Below are positions 24,257 to 33,700 of a stretch of DNA of 64,000 nt, in pieces. The stretch comes from Filimonas lacunae. Its GTDB lineage: Bacteria; Bacteroidota; Bacteroidia; Chitinophagales; Chitinophagaceae. Both the position numbers and the translations under genes were made by a program. The stretch lies in the NCBI RefSeq assembly GCF_002355595.1, contig NZ_AP017422.1, positions 5,088,823 through 5,152,822 on the forward strand, read 5' to 3'. The notes beneath the pieces are model-generated. The model was not told where the DNA came from. It saw nothing but the letters and a program-made list of their open reading frames with translations, and did no database searches. The first letter of the stretch is position 1. Each line of letters begins with the position of its first letter.

Positions 24257-25969
24257 TCAATTTTTCTCCTTTTCCAGCACTGCCAATTGTTTAGCCTGCT
24301 GTGCCATCAATTTGTTCTGTTCTATCATCAGCAAGGTTAATTCCTCTATCTTTTTTAACAGAACGGCAGTGTTATCTCCCAAATCAACACCATCAACGGC
24401 TGCTGTAGCTGCATCCGGCACTTCCGGCAAATGACCATTCATTTTTATAAAGGCAGCAATCTTTTCAACAGACCATTTTTTATAAGATGCAGCAAACACA
24501 TAGTCGGGCCAGTCAGCTGACAACTCCGTAATCTTTATTCGCTGTCCCAGCATGGTACCATTTACAGAAAGCTTTTGCGTAGGATTAGTAGTACCTATAC
24601 CTACATTACCGGATTTAGTGGAGAAATATACATCACCAGTAACATTGTGAAAAGCGATATTCTTTCCTTGCAGGTTTAACAGGTTAGGATTATGATAAAA
24701 ACCAAATACATTACCTGTTGCACCAGTTACCTGGTTAATTATTGGTACCGACCTTACCGTATAAAAGCTGTCTGCTGTTTTACTTTTATAAATGCTGCTG
24801 TTGGAGAGTGCTGCAAAACTGTTATTGCCTTTGTTAGTGGTAACAGAAGCTATAAAACCAGCGCCTCCCGGCAAATCTGCCCTCACATAATCGCCATCCA
24901 CATAACCCGTTCCTGCATTGGGCTTTTCAGCGCTTACCACCACCCCAAACACTTTTCCATCCTGACCTACAGTAATATCCAGGAACAGATTAGTACCCGA
25001 CCCTCCGGTTGCAGGCACATTCGTATACCTGCCAATACGATAGTTAGAACCTGTATTGACAAGAGTTACATCACCAATAGTGCCCGGAATAATATTCTGA
25101 CGGGAAACAAACGAACTCCCCGTTGTATCATTATATCCGTACTCCCTGAAAACATTATCTACGAAAGATTGATTAAACTGACCCACATTCACCATACTGC
25201 CTGTAGCCCCGATACCTCCACTGGCTGTAGTTTGAAAAGTGCCCCTGGATGAACTAAGTAGTGGCATATCAACAACACCACTATCCATACCCATTATATA
25301 ATTGGTATCCAGTTTAAAAGCCCAGTACGCTTTTTGAGAATTCCGCCAGGCATACCCAAATGATAGCGCGTTTTCCGATGCCTGTGTATCATTTCTAAAA
25401 AGCGTCTTCAACTGATACACTGGCATATAAGCATTTTCAAATCCCCATTCATTAACACCTGGGGTAATAGCCAACGGTGCATTTTTAATGTCGTATAAAT
25501 TGGCGCCGGAAACATCTGTAATAAATAAATTAAAAGATCCGGCAATAGTACCGCCCACTAATGTTATCGGCACATTCACCACATCACTAACACGATAGCC
25601 CGATCCTCCATTTACAATCGTTGCTTTGCCAGCCAGCGCCCCTGCCGTGATGGTAAGAGAAATTACCAGCCCAGTACCTGTTCCCGTAACATTGGTAGGA
25701 GAAACGGAGTATGTACCCACTGCTGCATTGGGATAAGTGGCATCAAGAATCATGGTTACTGCCCCTACCCGGTTATACTCAGGTCGTAGGGTAAGTATGG
25801 GAGACACCGCGTTGGCCGCTGTAGTAATTACTGCTTTGTTAATGTTAATGGGATTGGTGGTGATGCTGCCATTTGTGGTGACCGACTGTAGCGTTGGCTG
25901 TTCGGTTTGACTTATTGCCGGCAGCCATGGCGCAATGGCTGCTGCCAGCACCAGATATAGCTTTTTCAT
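24257..25969 (-). CDS. Secreted tail-fibre-like protein, copy 2 of a tandem pair
   Basis: 570 residues, colinear with the protein at 22477-24207: signal peptide ending LPAISQ, LQSVTTNGSITTNPININKA matching LQTVTDNGGNTTTNAITISP, two GxGY motifs (IVNGGSGYRVSDVVNVP, LVNTGSNYRIGRYTNVP), and GNVGIGTTNPTQKLSVNGT. It too ends in WPDYVFAASYKKWSVEKIAA, HLPEVPDAATAA and a coiled coil (LLKKIEELTLLMIEQNKLMA). It is clearly a diverged duplicate. A -7-like box at 26014-26021 stands about 45 bp upstream of the ATG, suggesting that transcription of the pair starts here. Confidence 0.85.
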   Translation of the reverse strand: MKKLYLVLAAAIAPWLPAISQTEQPTLQSVTTNGSITTNPININKAVITTAANAVSPILTLRPEYNRVGAVTMILDATYPNAAVGTYSVSPTNVTGTGTGLVISLTITAGALAGKATIVNGGSGYRVSDVVNVPITLVGGTIAGSFNLFITDVSGANLYDIKNAPLAITPGVNEWGFENAYMPVYQLKTLFRNDTQASENALSFGYAWRNSQKAYWAFKLDTNYIMGMDSGVVDMPLLSSSRGTFQTTASGGIGATGSMVNVGQFNQSFVDNVFREYGYNDTTGSSFVSRQNIIPGTIGDVTLVNTGSNYRIGRYTNVPATGGSGTNLFLDITVGQDGKVFGVVVSAEKPNAGTGYVDGDYVRADLPGGAGFIASVTTNKGNNSFAALSNSSIYKSKTADSFYTVRSVPIINQVTGATGNVFGFYHNPNLLNLQGKNIAFHNVTGDVYFSTKSGNVGIGTTNPTQKLSVNGTMLGQRIKITELSADWPDYVFAASYKKWSVEKIAAFIKMNGHLPEVPDAATAAVDGVDLGDNTAVLLKKIEELTLLMIEQNKLMAQQAKQLAVLEKEKN

Positions 25970-26013
25970 ACTGAAGAGTTAAGGGATAAAGGATTGTTCC
26001 TATAAATTCTATG

Positions 26014-26021
26014 CAAAGATA
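26014..26021 (-). promoter_or_regulatory. Possible -7 box for the tail-fibre-like pair
   Basis: On the minus strand TATCTTTG matches TAnnTTTG, 45 bp before the ATG at 25969. No TTTG is seen at the -33 spacing. Confidence 0.45.
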
Positions 26022-26026
26022 AGTAA

Positions 26027-26359
26027 TCACTCTGGGTCTATAAAGCAACATGTGTTCATAACAGATTTATGCCTGTACCTTCTTATGAACATCATGCCCT
26101 GCAATATACTGTACCTGCTTTTTATTATGTTTACGGAGCAGCTTAATATTACACAGCTCCGTATGTATACTGCATTCTGTATAACTGGATTGCTGCCCTT
26201 TAATTCGTTCATAATGGTAAATAATGCATTCCTGGCATTACAATCAAACAGTTTCTCCTGGTCTGGTGGTAATAGCTCCAGGTAACTGTGTAATCCTATT
26301 ACCAGCTTTGCGGATAACAAAACCCCTTCATTATTCCTTTTGGTTCCATTTATGCTCAC
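26027..26359 (-). CDS. Small hypothetical protein, doubtful
   Basis: A 110-residue frame (MSINGTKRNNEGVLLSAKLV) with a plausible amphipathic helical middle (GLHSYLELLPPDQEKLFDCN) but no family I recognise. It sits in the 500-bp AT-rich gap between the tail-fibre pair and the IS1-family transposase, and its end overlaps the presumed promoter of the former. It may be a remnant gene cut by the insertion, or not a gene at all. The rest of the gap (25970-26469) shows nothing further. Confidence 0.3.
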   Translation of the reverse strand: MSINGTKRNNEGVLLSAKLVIGLHSYLELLPPDQEKLFDCNARNALFTIMNELKGSNPVIQNAVYIRSCVILSCSVNIIKSRYSILQGMMFIRRYRHKSVMNTCCFIDPE

Positions 26360-26469
26360 CCTACCCTCCCTGAGCTTTATATTCTCCGTCTCGCTTATAT
26401 CCTGTGTTCCATTTCGATGAACTTTTGGCCGAAGCTTTTACCTGACCAGGATTTGTATGGTTCACCTCT

Positions 26470-27144
26470 TCAATGAACCTTGGGTGAACTTTTGCCCCAC
26501 ATATATAATTTCAAGCAGGCTTCAAGCATTACAGCGCTTCTACTGAAACAAATCCCCCTTCTTACTAGCCGCTTCAAATGAGTTCTTAACGTTAAGTTCA
26601 TTCGCTCTATCCTGTTAGTCATATATTGAAAGGTACGGTGAACACTTCGTGGCACTAAAGATTTGTAAATATTTAATCTATCCGTATAAATTTTGGCTGG
26701 TGCTACTAACAAGAGCCTTCTTATTAATCCGCCAATCTGTTCTTTGCTGCGCGAACCAGTAATAAAATCAAACACCTGCCTCGTTTTCCTGTTGATTGCG
26801 TATACAATATAACAGGCTGTATTTTTACTGCCGATAAAAGTATACATCTCATCCACCTCATAAGATTCGTGAGAAGAAGAAAACATAGGCCTTGTCACTT
26901 TAGAGGCGGCCCTCAGAACTAACATTTGAACTGAGCTTTTAGGTATTTGCAAAATACGTGACATAGAACTTATTCCCACGCATTCATTATTCAATAACCG
27001 CACCTGCTGTTCTGTATGTAAAGTATATCGGCGGATGCGATAAAGACTCCGTTGGTATTTACCACATTCTACACAACGATACTTTTGAACAGTCTTATAC
27101 CATCCTTTTTTGATGCAGACTCCCTGACAATACTTACATTTCAT
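26470..27144 (-). CDS. IS1-family transposase, single frame
   Basis: 224 residues from the ATG at 27144 (MKCKYCQGVCIKKGWYKTVQ); the frame extends to 27237 but that extension covers a repeat copy. The N-terminal zinc-finger CxxC...CxxC (CKYC, CVEC) and a helix-turn-helix (ISSMSRILQIPKSSVQMLVL) correspond to InsA. The catalytic DDE corresponds to InsB: VDEMYTFIGSK, IYTDRLNIYK, and NRIERMNLTLRTHLKRLVRR followed by ICFSRSAVMLEACL. In classical IS1 these are joined by a -1 frameshift; here they are one frame. The product looks full length, so the element may be active. Confidence 0.9.
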   Translation of the reverse strand: MKCKYCQGVCIKKGWYKTVQKYRCVECGKYQRSLYRIRRYTLHTEQQVRLLNNECVGISSMSRILQIPKSSVQMLVLRAASKVTRPMFSSSHESYEVDEMYTFIGSKNTACYIVYAINRKTRQVFDFITGSRSKEQIGGLIRRLLLVAPAKIYTDRLNIYKSLVPRSVHRTFQYMTNRIERMNLTLRTHLKRLVRRGICFSRSAVMLEACLKLYMWGKSSPKVH

Positions 27145-27258
27145 GAGCAGGTGACAAAGTGTACACGAGGGTTTATTAAACTCAATAATAGTGGGCTTTC
27201 CGTGACAATAAACTATAAAAGATACGTAGGCACACACCTTATTTTACCAGACAAAAAT

Positions 27259-27287
27259 AAGGGAGCCGATTGATTATCAGCTCCCTT
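27259..27287 (-). terminator. Terminator of the RHS operon
   Basis: AAGGGAGC / GCTCCCTT stem (8 bp) with a 13-nt loop. On the minus strand it is followed by ATTTTTG. It lies 60 bp past the stop of the last operon gene. Confidence 0.7.
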
Positions 27288-27305
27288 ACAAATTTATAAA
27301 TCACG

Positions 27306-27347
27306 CAGGTGACGTTGTGTACACTACCCAGGTGACGTTTTGTACAT
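27306..27347. repeat. Tandem CAGGTGAC-N4-TGTACA motif, third copy at 27148-27166
   Basis: Copies at 27306-27324 and 27329-27347 are 23 bp apart and nearly identical; a third (CAGGTGACAAAGTGTACAC) is at 27148-27166, just upstream of the transposase ATG. The last base of the second copy lies in the stop codon of the membrane protein gene. Repeated sub-terminal motifs like these are typical of transposase-binding ends in IS21- or IS481-type elements, so this may be a remnant of another IS. Confidence 0.75.
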
Positions 27348-27700
27348 TACCCATTACCCCTCTTTCTTTCACCCCATAAAATGATCAAATGTATTAATAT
27401 AAATAAAAAACAAGTCACACCAAAATCACCTCGATAAAATATTAAATACCAAAAACAAGTAAACAATATAATTACCAAGCTCGTAAAGAGGTTAGTCGCC
27501 TTACTATCTAATTCAAGGAGTTTTGCACAAAAAAAAGTTAATAGAAAGATGACAATTCCTATAGCAAGATAAATTAGAAATCCAACACAAAAAAGAAGAT
27601 TTAACCGATCATCATTGCCCTTTTTTAAGCCAAAGTAAAAAATTGTACCAATTAAAGTGAGTAAGCCCGGTATAAATATCTTAATTAAAAACTGCTTCAT
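27347..27700 (-). CDS. Small four-helix membrane protein, candidate immunity protein
   Basis: 117 residues with four hydrophobic segments (about 7-26, 35-61, 71-90, 95-111): FIPGLLTLIGTIFYFGLK, LNLLFCVGFLIYLAIGIVIF, FTSLVIILFTCFWYLIFY, FLFILIHLIILW. No family is recognised. It follows the RHS gene by 9 bp as the last gene of the 23-kb operon and is visibly AT-rich, like the RHS C-terminal domain. In polymorphic toxin loci that position is usually an immunity gene; a membrane immunity protein would suit a membrane- or periplasm-acting toxin. Its stop codon lies in an IS-like repeat, so the C-terminus (KRGNG) may have been reshaped. Confidence 0.7.
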   Translation of the reverse strand: MKQFLIKIFIPGLLTLIGTIFYFGLKKGNDDRLNLLFCVGFLIYLAIGIVIFLLTFFCAKLLELDSKATNLFTSLVIILFTCFWYLIFYRGDFGVTCFLFILIHLIILWGERKRGNG

Positions 27701-27709
27701 GCTAGGCTT

Positions 27710-30700
27710 TTATTTTTGAATGGTAAATTTAGTGCCAACTTCTCTTTGATGTTCAGTTGTACGTTCACCCAAATACATTCCATCTGAATCAAACTCGCTC
27801 TCAGTAGTTGTATATTTCTCATATTTTTTCTCTTCAGTGAACTTAACTCCTTTAGAAGTTAGGTAATTTTTAGTATTCACTAAATGTGTTTGATAGTCTG
27901 TAGAAAGAATGCTTTGTGGAGCATACACATAAAAGCTATTTTCACCTTTTAAATTAGCTAATTCATAATTAATAATCCCTATTAAAGAAACCCTGTTTTT
28001 AGATGCATATTCCATCATACTTTTCAAAATTGGCAATGCCTTTTCAAGAGCAGCAGAATAATTAACTTTTGTATCAAATTTCTGAGATAAAACAAATAGA
28101 ACATCTTTCGCATAGCTTACATACTTTCCATTATCTCCAATTCTGTTATATATCATATCTGGTTCTGACCCAGCAGAAACCAAGTGATCAAATGTATATC
28201 CTCCTCCTGCATTATACCAGTGCCCTGCACCATACATTCTATCACCATTTGTAAGTTTAGAATGAGCATAAGTATCTCCAAGTCTGTGCATTAACCTTCC
28301 AAATTCTTCAATATTGCTAGCAGGAACAGCTAATAAATCACTTATTGTATTAGCCCTTTCTTCCGTGTGATATCCACCAGTTAAAGAATGTGTTCTAGTT
28401 TGCTCGCTTGGACTCGCCCATGTATATCTTTCGTCTGCTCTGTTTCCATGAATATAAGTATCTGGATATTCAGTATAATGTGCTATTTGCTCAGCGTTAG
28501 GCAATTGCAAAATAGTTGCCAACAAAAACACTGTCCAGTAGTGGCCATCTGTTTGCCATCTTCCATCTGGGTCTTTATATAGTATCGGATTGTTACCAAA
28601 AGACTGATATGGATTAAACCATCCTCTTTTATCAGGATCAGTACTCAACCACCTACCAATCCTAGGATCATAAATCCTTGCGCCAAAATCAACACTATTC
28701 CCATCCCCCTTCACCTCATTATCATTCTCCTTACCATTAAACCCATACCTATACCCACCAGCATTATAACTCCTACCCGGCTGCAGCATCCCAAAAGGGT
28801 AATAATCCTGCGCACTCACTACATCAGCCGCATAAGAATCCACTGCACTCCCCCCTGCACTCACCTGCAAACGCTTATCCGACACAGTAGCCAGCACATT
28901 CCCTAAATGGTTGCTTAACTCAAAGAACTTATTTCCTCTAATATAATCATAATATCGATAACTAATATTCTCATACCCAACTGTAACATCAACATTGTCA
29001 TGTAAAATACCAAGACGACTGCTGCCATACAAATGTGACTCTGTCCGTGTTAATCTCGCATCATTCACATTTGCGTCACCAGAAGTATACACATTCATCA
29101 CATTGCCCTGAGCATCCCGTACATACCAGGTGGTAATATTATCACCTGTTGTTTTACTAATTCTGTTACCAGACGCATCATATGAATAGTAAATTTTATC
29201 GCCGTTCGCTTTTCTAATGTTTTTTATTTTACCATAAACATTCCAATAAATAGTGTCCTTATTATCATTAATCAGGTTACCGATATGATCATATTGATAA
29301 TTTCCAGGATTTTGTGTAACAATATCGTTATGATAAACATCCGCAGAATGATCTATAATATGATCTAACTGGTTGGAACCTGTCTTGTAATTATAAGTAA
29401 GCAAGTCCATCACATTACCATCAGTAGCCCCAGTCACAGGTGTAGCATTGCGCTGGTAACTGAGAATATTTCCGTTAGGATCGTACGTAATACCTTCATG
29501 ATAGTCTGTGGTTGGCTGCAAGGAATTCCAATTTGCATTGGAAGCGTAATAGGCATCCATATTAACAAGCCGGTTTAACTGATCGTACTGGTAATTATAC
29601 CAGATAGGTTTGTTCAGTTTGCCTATGTTCACTCCCATACCGGTAATGTTACCATTATACAGTGGTCGATAATTACTACCCAGCAGGGATTTCACTTGTG
29701 CATCTACACTAACAACATTGATTCCTTTATAATCCTTATCATTATAATTTAATACATAGCTAAACGCATCCGGAGCTACGCCAGCAAGTTCCTCTTCGCT
29801 TTTTTCAATGTTACTATTACATACAAGTAAGGAAGAGTCAAGCACACTTTCCATTTCTTCCCCATAAGAATCAAATTCTTCGATGAAAGAGATCGATTCG
29901 ATAGCAGTATATTTAGCCGGACCATTCACAGGACGATTGCTTACTACCAGGTCTTTTATTGCCGAACCTTCCGGACAGCCCGAGCTTCCATCACCATTAT
30001 CCGTTGAAGGCATGGAAGGATTCACCGTCTTAATCCATCCCTGTAGAGTATACACATAATCAATGCCCTGCAACTTATTTCCTAATTCCAGGCGTGCTAA
30101 TGGCCCATGTTTATAATAACTATATAAAGCGTCATTCGCCCAATGGATACTATCGCTGCTGGTTTCCACATTCGTTAACCGATTTTCTGCATCATATTGA
30201 TATCTGTGATAAAATGCATCTTTTGCCCAGCTTTGCGGCTGATAGGCTACATGATTCACCTTTCCGCTGACTAAATCATATTGATACACTATTTTCTTGA
30301 ACCGGTTACCACCATCAGCCATCGCGCCTATACGATAGTCCTGTAATAAGGTATCTACATTTCCATGAATATCGTAACTGAAATGGGTTGCCGTAGTATA
30401 CTTATTAGCGATCAGATTATCATTGTTCTCAAAAATGGCAGAGTAAGCCACCCTACTCCTAACATTCTCTGCTGCCAGAACAGTATCAATCAGGCCATAA
30501 GGCGCATCATACACCGTTTTTGTTATCTGCTCTTTATGGGAAGCAGCCCTGGCCAACCAACCCGATAAGTGTTGAGTACTCCTGGCAATACTATCTACTA
30601 CCTTCTCTTCAGAAGCAGTTTGTCCTACTTCGGTAATTCGCCCCAATGGGTCATATAACGTATAACTGAATTTACCTTCCTGTTGCTGTTGTGCATTTTG

Positions 30701-33700
30701 TGATAGCACCAACCTTCCAAGTGTATCATACCAGAAATGACTGGTTCCGCCATCGGGAGAGTTTTGAGCTACTACCTGGTTTAATGTATTATATCGGTAG
30801 TTTGTACCAATGCCATGATCAGGATATTTCTCGCCATTTTTGTTTTGAACCAGGCCATCTACCTCATTCAGCCATGTTGCATTACGATTAGGGTGCGCTT
30901 CCCGTGGTGCAATGGTTTTAACAAGGTTACCTGCCTGATCGTAATAGTAAAGAGTGTAATGGTATTCGTTCGCGGAATGCAAAACAGTAAACTTCTCATA
31001 CTTTGTTGCCTGCAAACACTTAGACAGGTAGGCCGACTCGAACGCACCTCTCAACGAATCTTTGGTTCTTATGAAGATGTCAGTAGCTTTATTAATAGCA
31101 TAAGACAAACTATCAGAGCAGTCACTTACCTGTGTAAAAGTGGCATTATCCAAAGGCCATACGGATCTGCCACAAAGAACAGGACCTGCATATGCTCCAC
31201 CGACAGGTTTTGTGACATAACAATTAAGAGTATCAGTTCCTTCATTCAGACTTGAAACAACAATCGAGCTCAATGCAAAGTCAATCGCATCAACACCTGA
31301 TTGAGTAAATGATGGTACTGCACGCGGAGTGATATTCATACCCAATTCTCCTAATGCAATTGTAGAATCATAACAAAAACTCCTGCCAACGCTATCTAAC
31401 TTTATCAATAAAGGCTTATCATCGTTACGTCTGGACTTCCCTACTATAGTAATTTCTCCGTCTTCGCCTTCTTTTACATCATATACAACCATATGTCTGT
31501 CTGTTCTAACACGATATGTTGTAGTAACGGCATCAAATGTTGCATTTACTTTTGATATATATAAAGAACTATAATTTCCTGCTATTGTATCTGATTGTAC
31601 TACCAGGTAGCCACCATTCTTAAGACGTACGCCGGACAAGGATAAAGAAGCCGGAGAATTAGGCATTTTATTTAACACCACCCTTGAAACCACATTTCCG
31701 GAATCGTTCACTTTAAAAAGACAACTTACATTATTCAAACCACTACCACTTGTAGGTGAACACATGCTTAATACCAGATATCCATCAGATTCCCTGTCAA
31801 CTTTATAAGGCACACTATAATACAGACCGCTGATTCCTGAAGTTCCCCCAAAAGCATAATAAGTACCCCTGTATGCCACGCCCGTTTCTTTAGACATTTT
31901 AAACAACCCGAATGCAGCACCAGGGCTACGATTTGAAATCGCAATAGCTAATGTATCTCCATTTTCGGCAACATATCCGGTTTTTGTGCCGAAATCATTG
32001 TCGCCTTCAAAATTGCGCAGCCACTTCAATGAACCATCATTACCTATACGGCCCATTGTATGCGTACCCGTTGTACCATAATTATAATTTCCTACAAACA
32101 CATAGTCACCACCTGTTAATGCATAGAGATCACGTCCTTGTTCTCCATAATAAGAAATATTACCATCTCTATATGCTTTTTGCCATATCACTTCACCAGA
32201 CTCACTAAATTTTACCAATAGAAAGTAACTGGAAACATTTTCAACACCCTCCACAATAAAAGAGCCGATTGTTATATACCCTCCATCATTAGTTTTCACA
32301 ACTTTGTTAAAACTTATCCTTTTATTAAGGTTTACCTCTTTGTACAATTCATAAGTTTTAGCCCATACCACACTTCCTCTGTTATCCACCTTGCTAAAGT
32401 ATCCAGCTCTATCTGAAATGCCGCGTCCGGTATTTTTATATTCCCCTACTACAATACTTCCTCCATCAGCAGTCCCCATCATGCCATTGATAACAGATGC
32501 TGTACCGTCGGCATTATTATACATTCTTAAAAACGTAGTAGACTGCAATTGAGACTCATAAAACGGCCCACTATTCTTACAACTATCAATAAACTGTAAA
32601 TACTCCCAGGTTTGCTTACTAAAACCAAGATGGTTATTCATGTATTTCTCAAACAACCCATTAGCCGTCTCCTGGATACTATCAATCTGAACAGAATCAG
32701 AAGCCACCTTAGGCAAATAAGCCGGATAAATGCTTTTATAATTATTATACACACTATCCACCAAAATACAATCAGCACACACATCACCAGTATAGCATTG
32801 TAGCGCTGGCGGCAGTGTGATAGGATTACTTAAAAATGTACAATTGGTATTGGTGCTACTACACATATTCAACAACGCTGTAAGGTTGCTTTCACTGATA
32901 GTAGTACCAGCCATACGGGCCAGGAATGCTGAAAAGACTTCACCAGATTTTTTACTAGCATTGTATTTCGATTGCCAATATTGAATTCGTTCGCATTCAC
33001 AATCAGACGGTTTTGTGTACAAAGGTTTACTATAAGCCTGCTGCTGATTATAAGGTAAAGGATTGGTGAGCACTTCCGCATTACAATTAATAAGCGCAGC
33101 ATTTGTTACGCCTAAACGCTGGTTGTAAGCAGCTATTACTTCGTCAAAGCTTTTGTAGGTATTCGTGCTATCCGGGCTGATATCCCTTGAACCGTAAGGA
33201 TGGTTTCCATCAGAGCCTTTTTTACAAACCTTCACCAGCTCCTCTATCATCTCATTCTTAACAGAATTATAGTTGACACAAGGTGCCAGCTGTTTTAACC
33301 ACATGACAGCATAAGCGCGACAGTTATCATCATAGTATTGGGCTGTGGCTGCACTCACATTCGCTTTGGTTTGATCAGGGTTGGCTGCATTCAGGATGTC
33401 AGACAAGCCTTCCTGAGCCATAGCTTCTGAAGCTACAATAAAATTTAAGGCATGGGTGGCAGACAGCACAGCACTGGACGGCTTACCAGCACAATTGGCA
33501 GCTGAAACCTGCGCCGCAATAACATCTTTTTTCAATTGTAGGTAAAACTCCCGGAAAGATCTCCAGGCAAGATCTTTATCCCCTTCACACATTTCCGGTC
33601 CAAAGGCATTATTTCCATCCTGGTATTTAACTTTACAAGCTTGTGTATTGGTAGAGCCACAAGCGGTTACAATACTGGCAACACTCCATATAGAAACAGC

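Larger units (their letters stand above)
26470..27347 (-). mobile_element. IS1-family insertion sequence, ends unresolved
   Basis: The interval is defined by the transposase and the repeat copies to its right. I could not find convincing terminal inverted repeats or a target duplication by eye, so the limits are only approximate. On the left, two similar 10-mers (ATGAACTTTTGGCC at about 26419 and GTGAACTTTTGCCC at about 26484) may belong to the end. Confidence 0.5.

Noticed and set aside
22477-25969. Prophage tail module
   Set aside because: Both proteins have signal peptides and no capsid, portal or integrase genes are near.
26470-27144. IS1 transposase as a pseudogene
   Set aside because: Zinc finger, HTH and the DDE residues are all present in one frame without stops.
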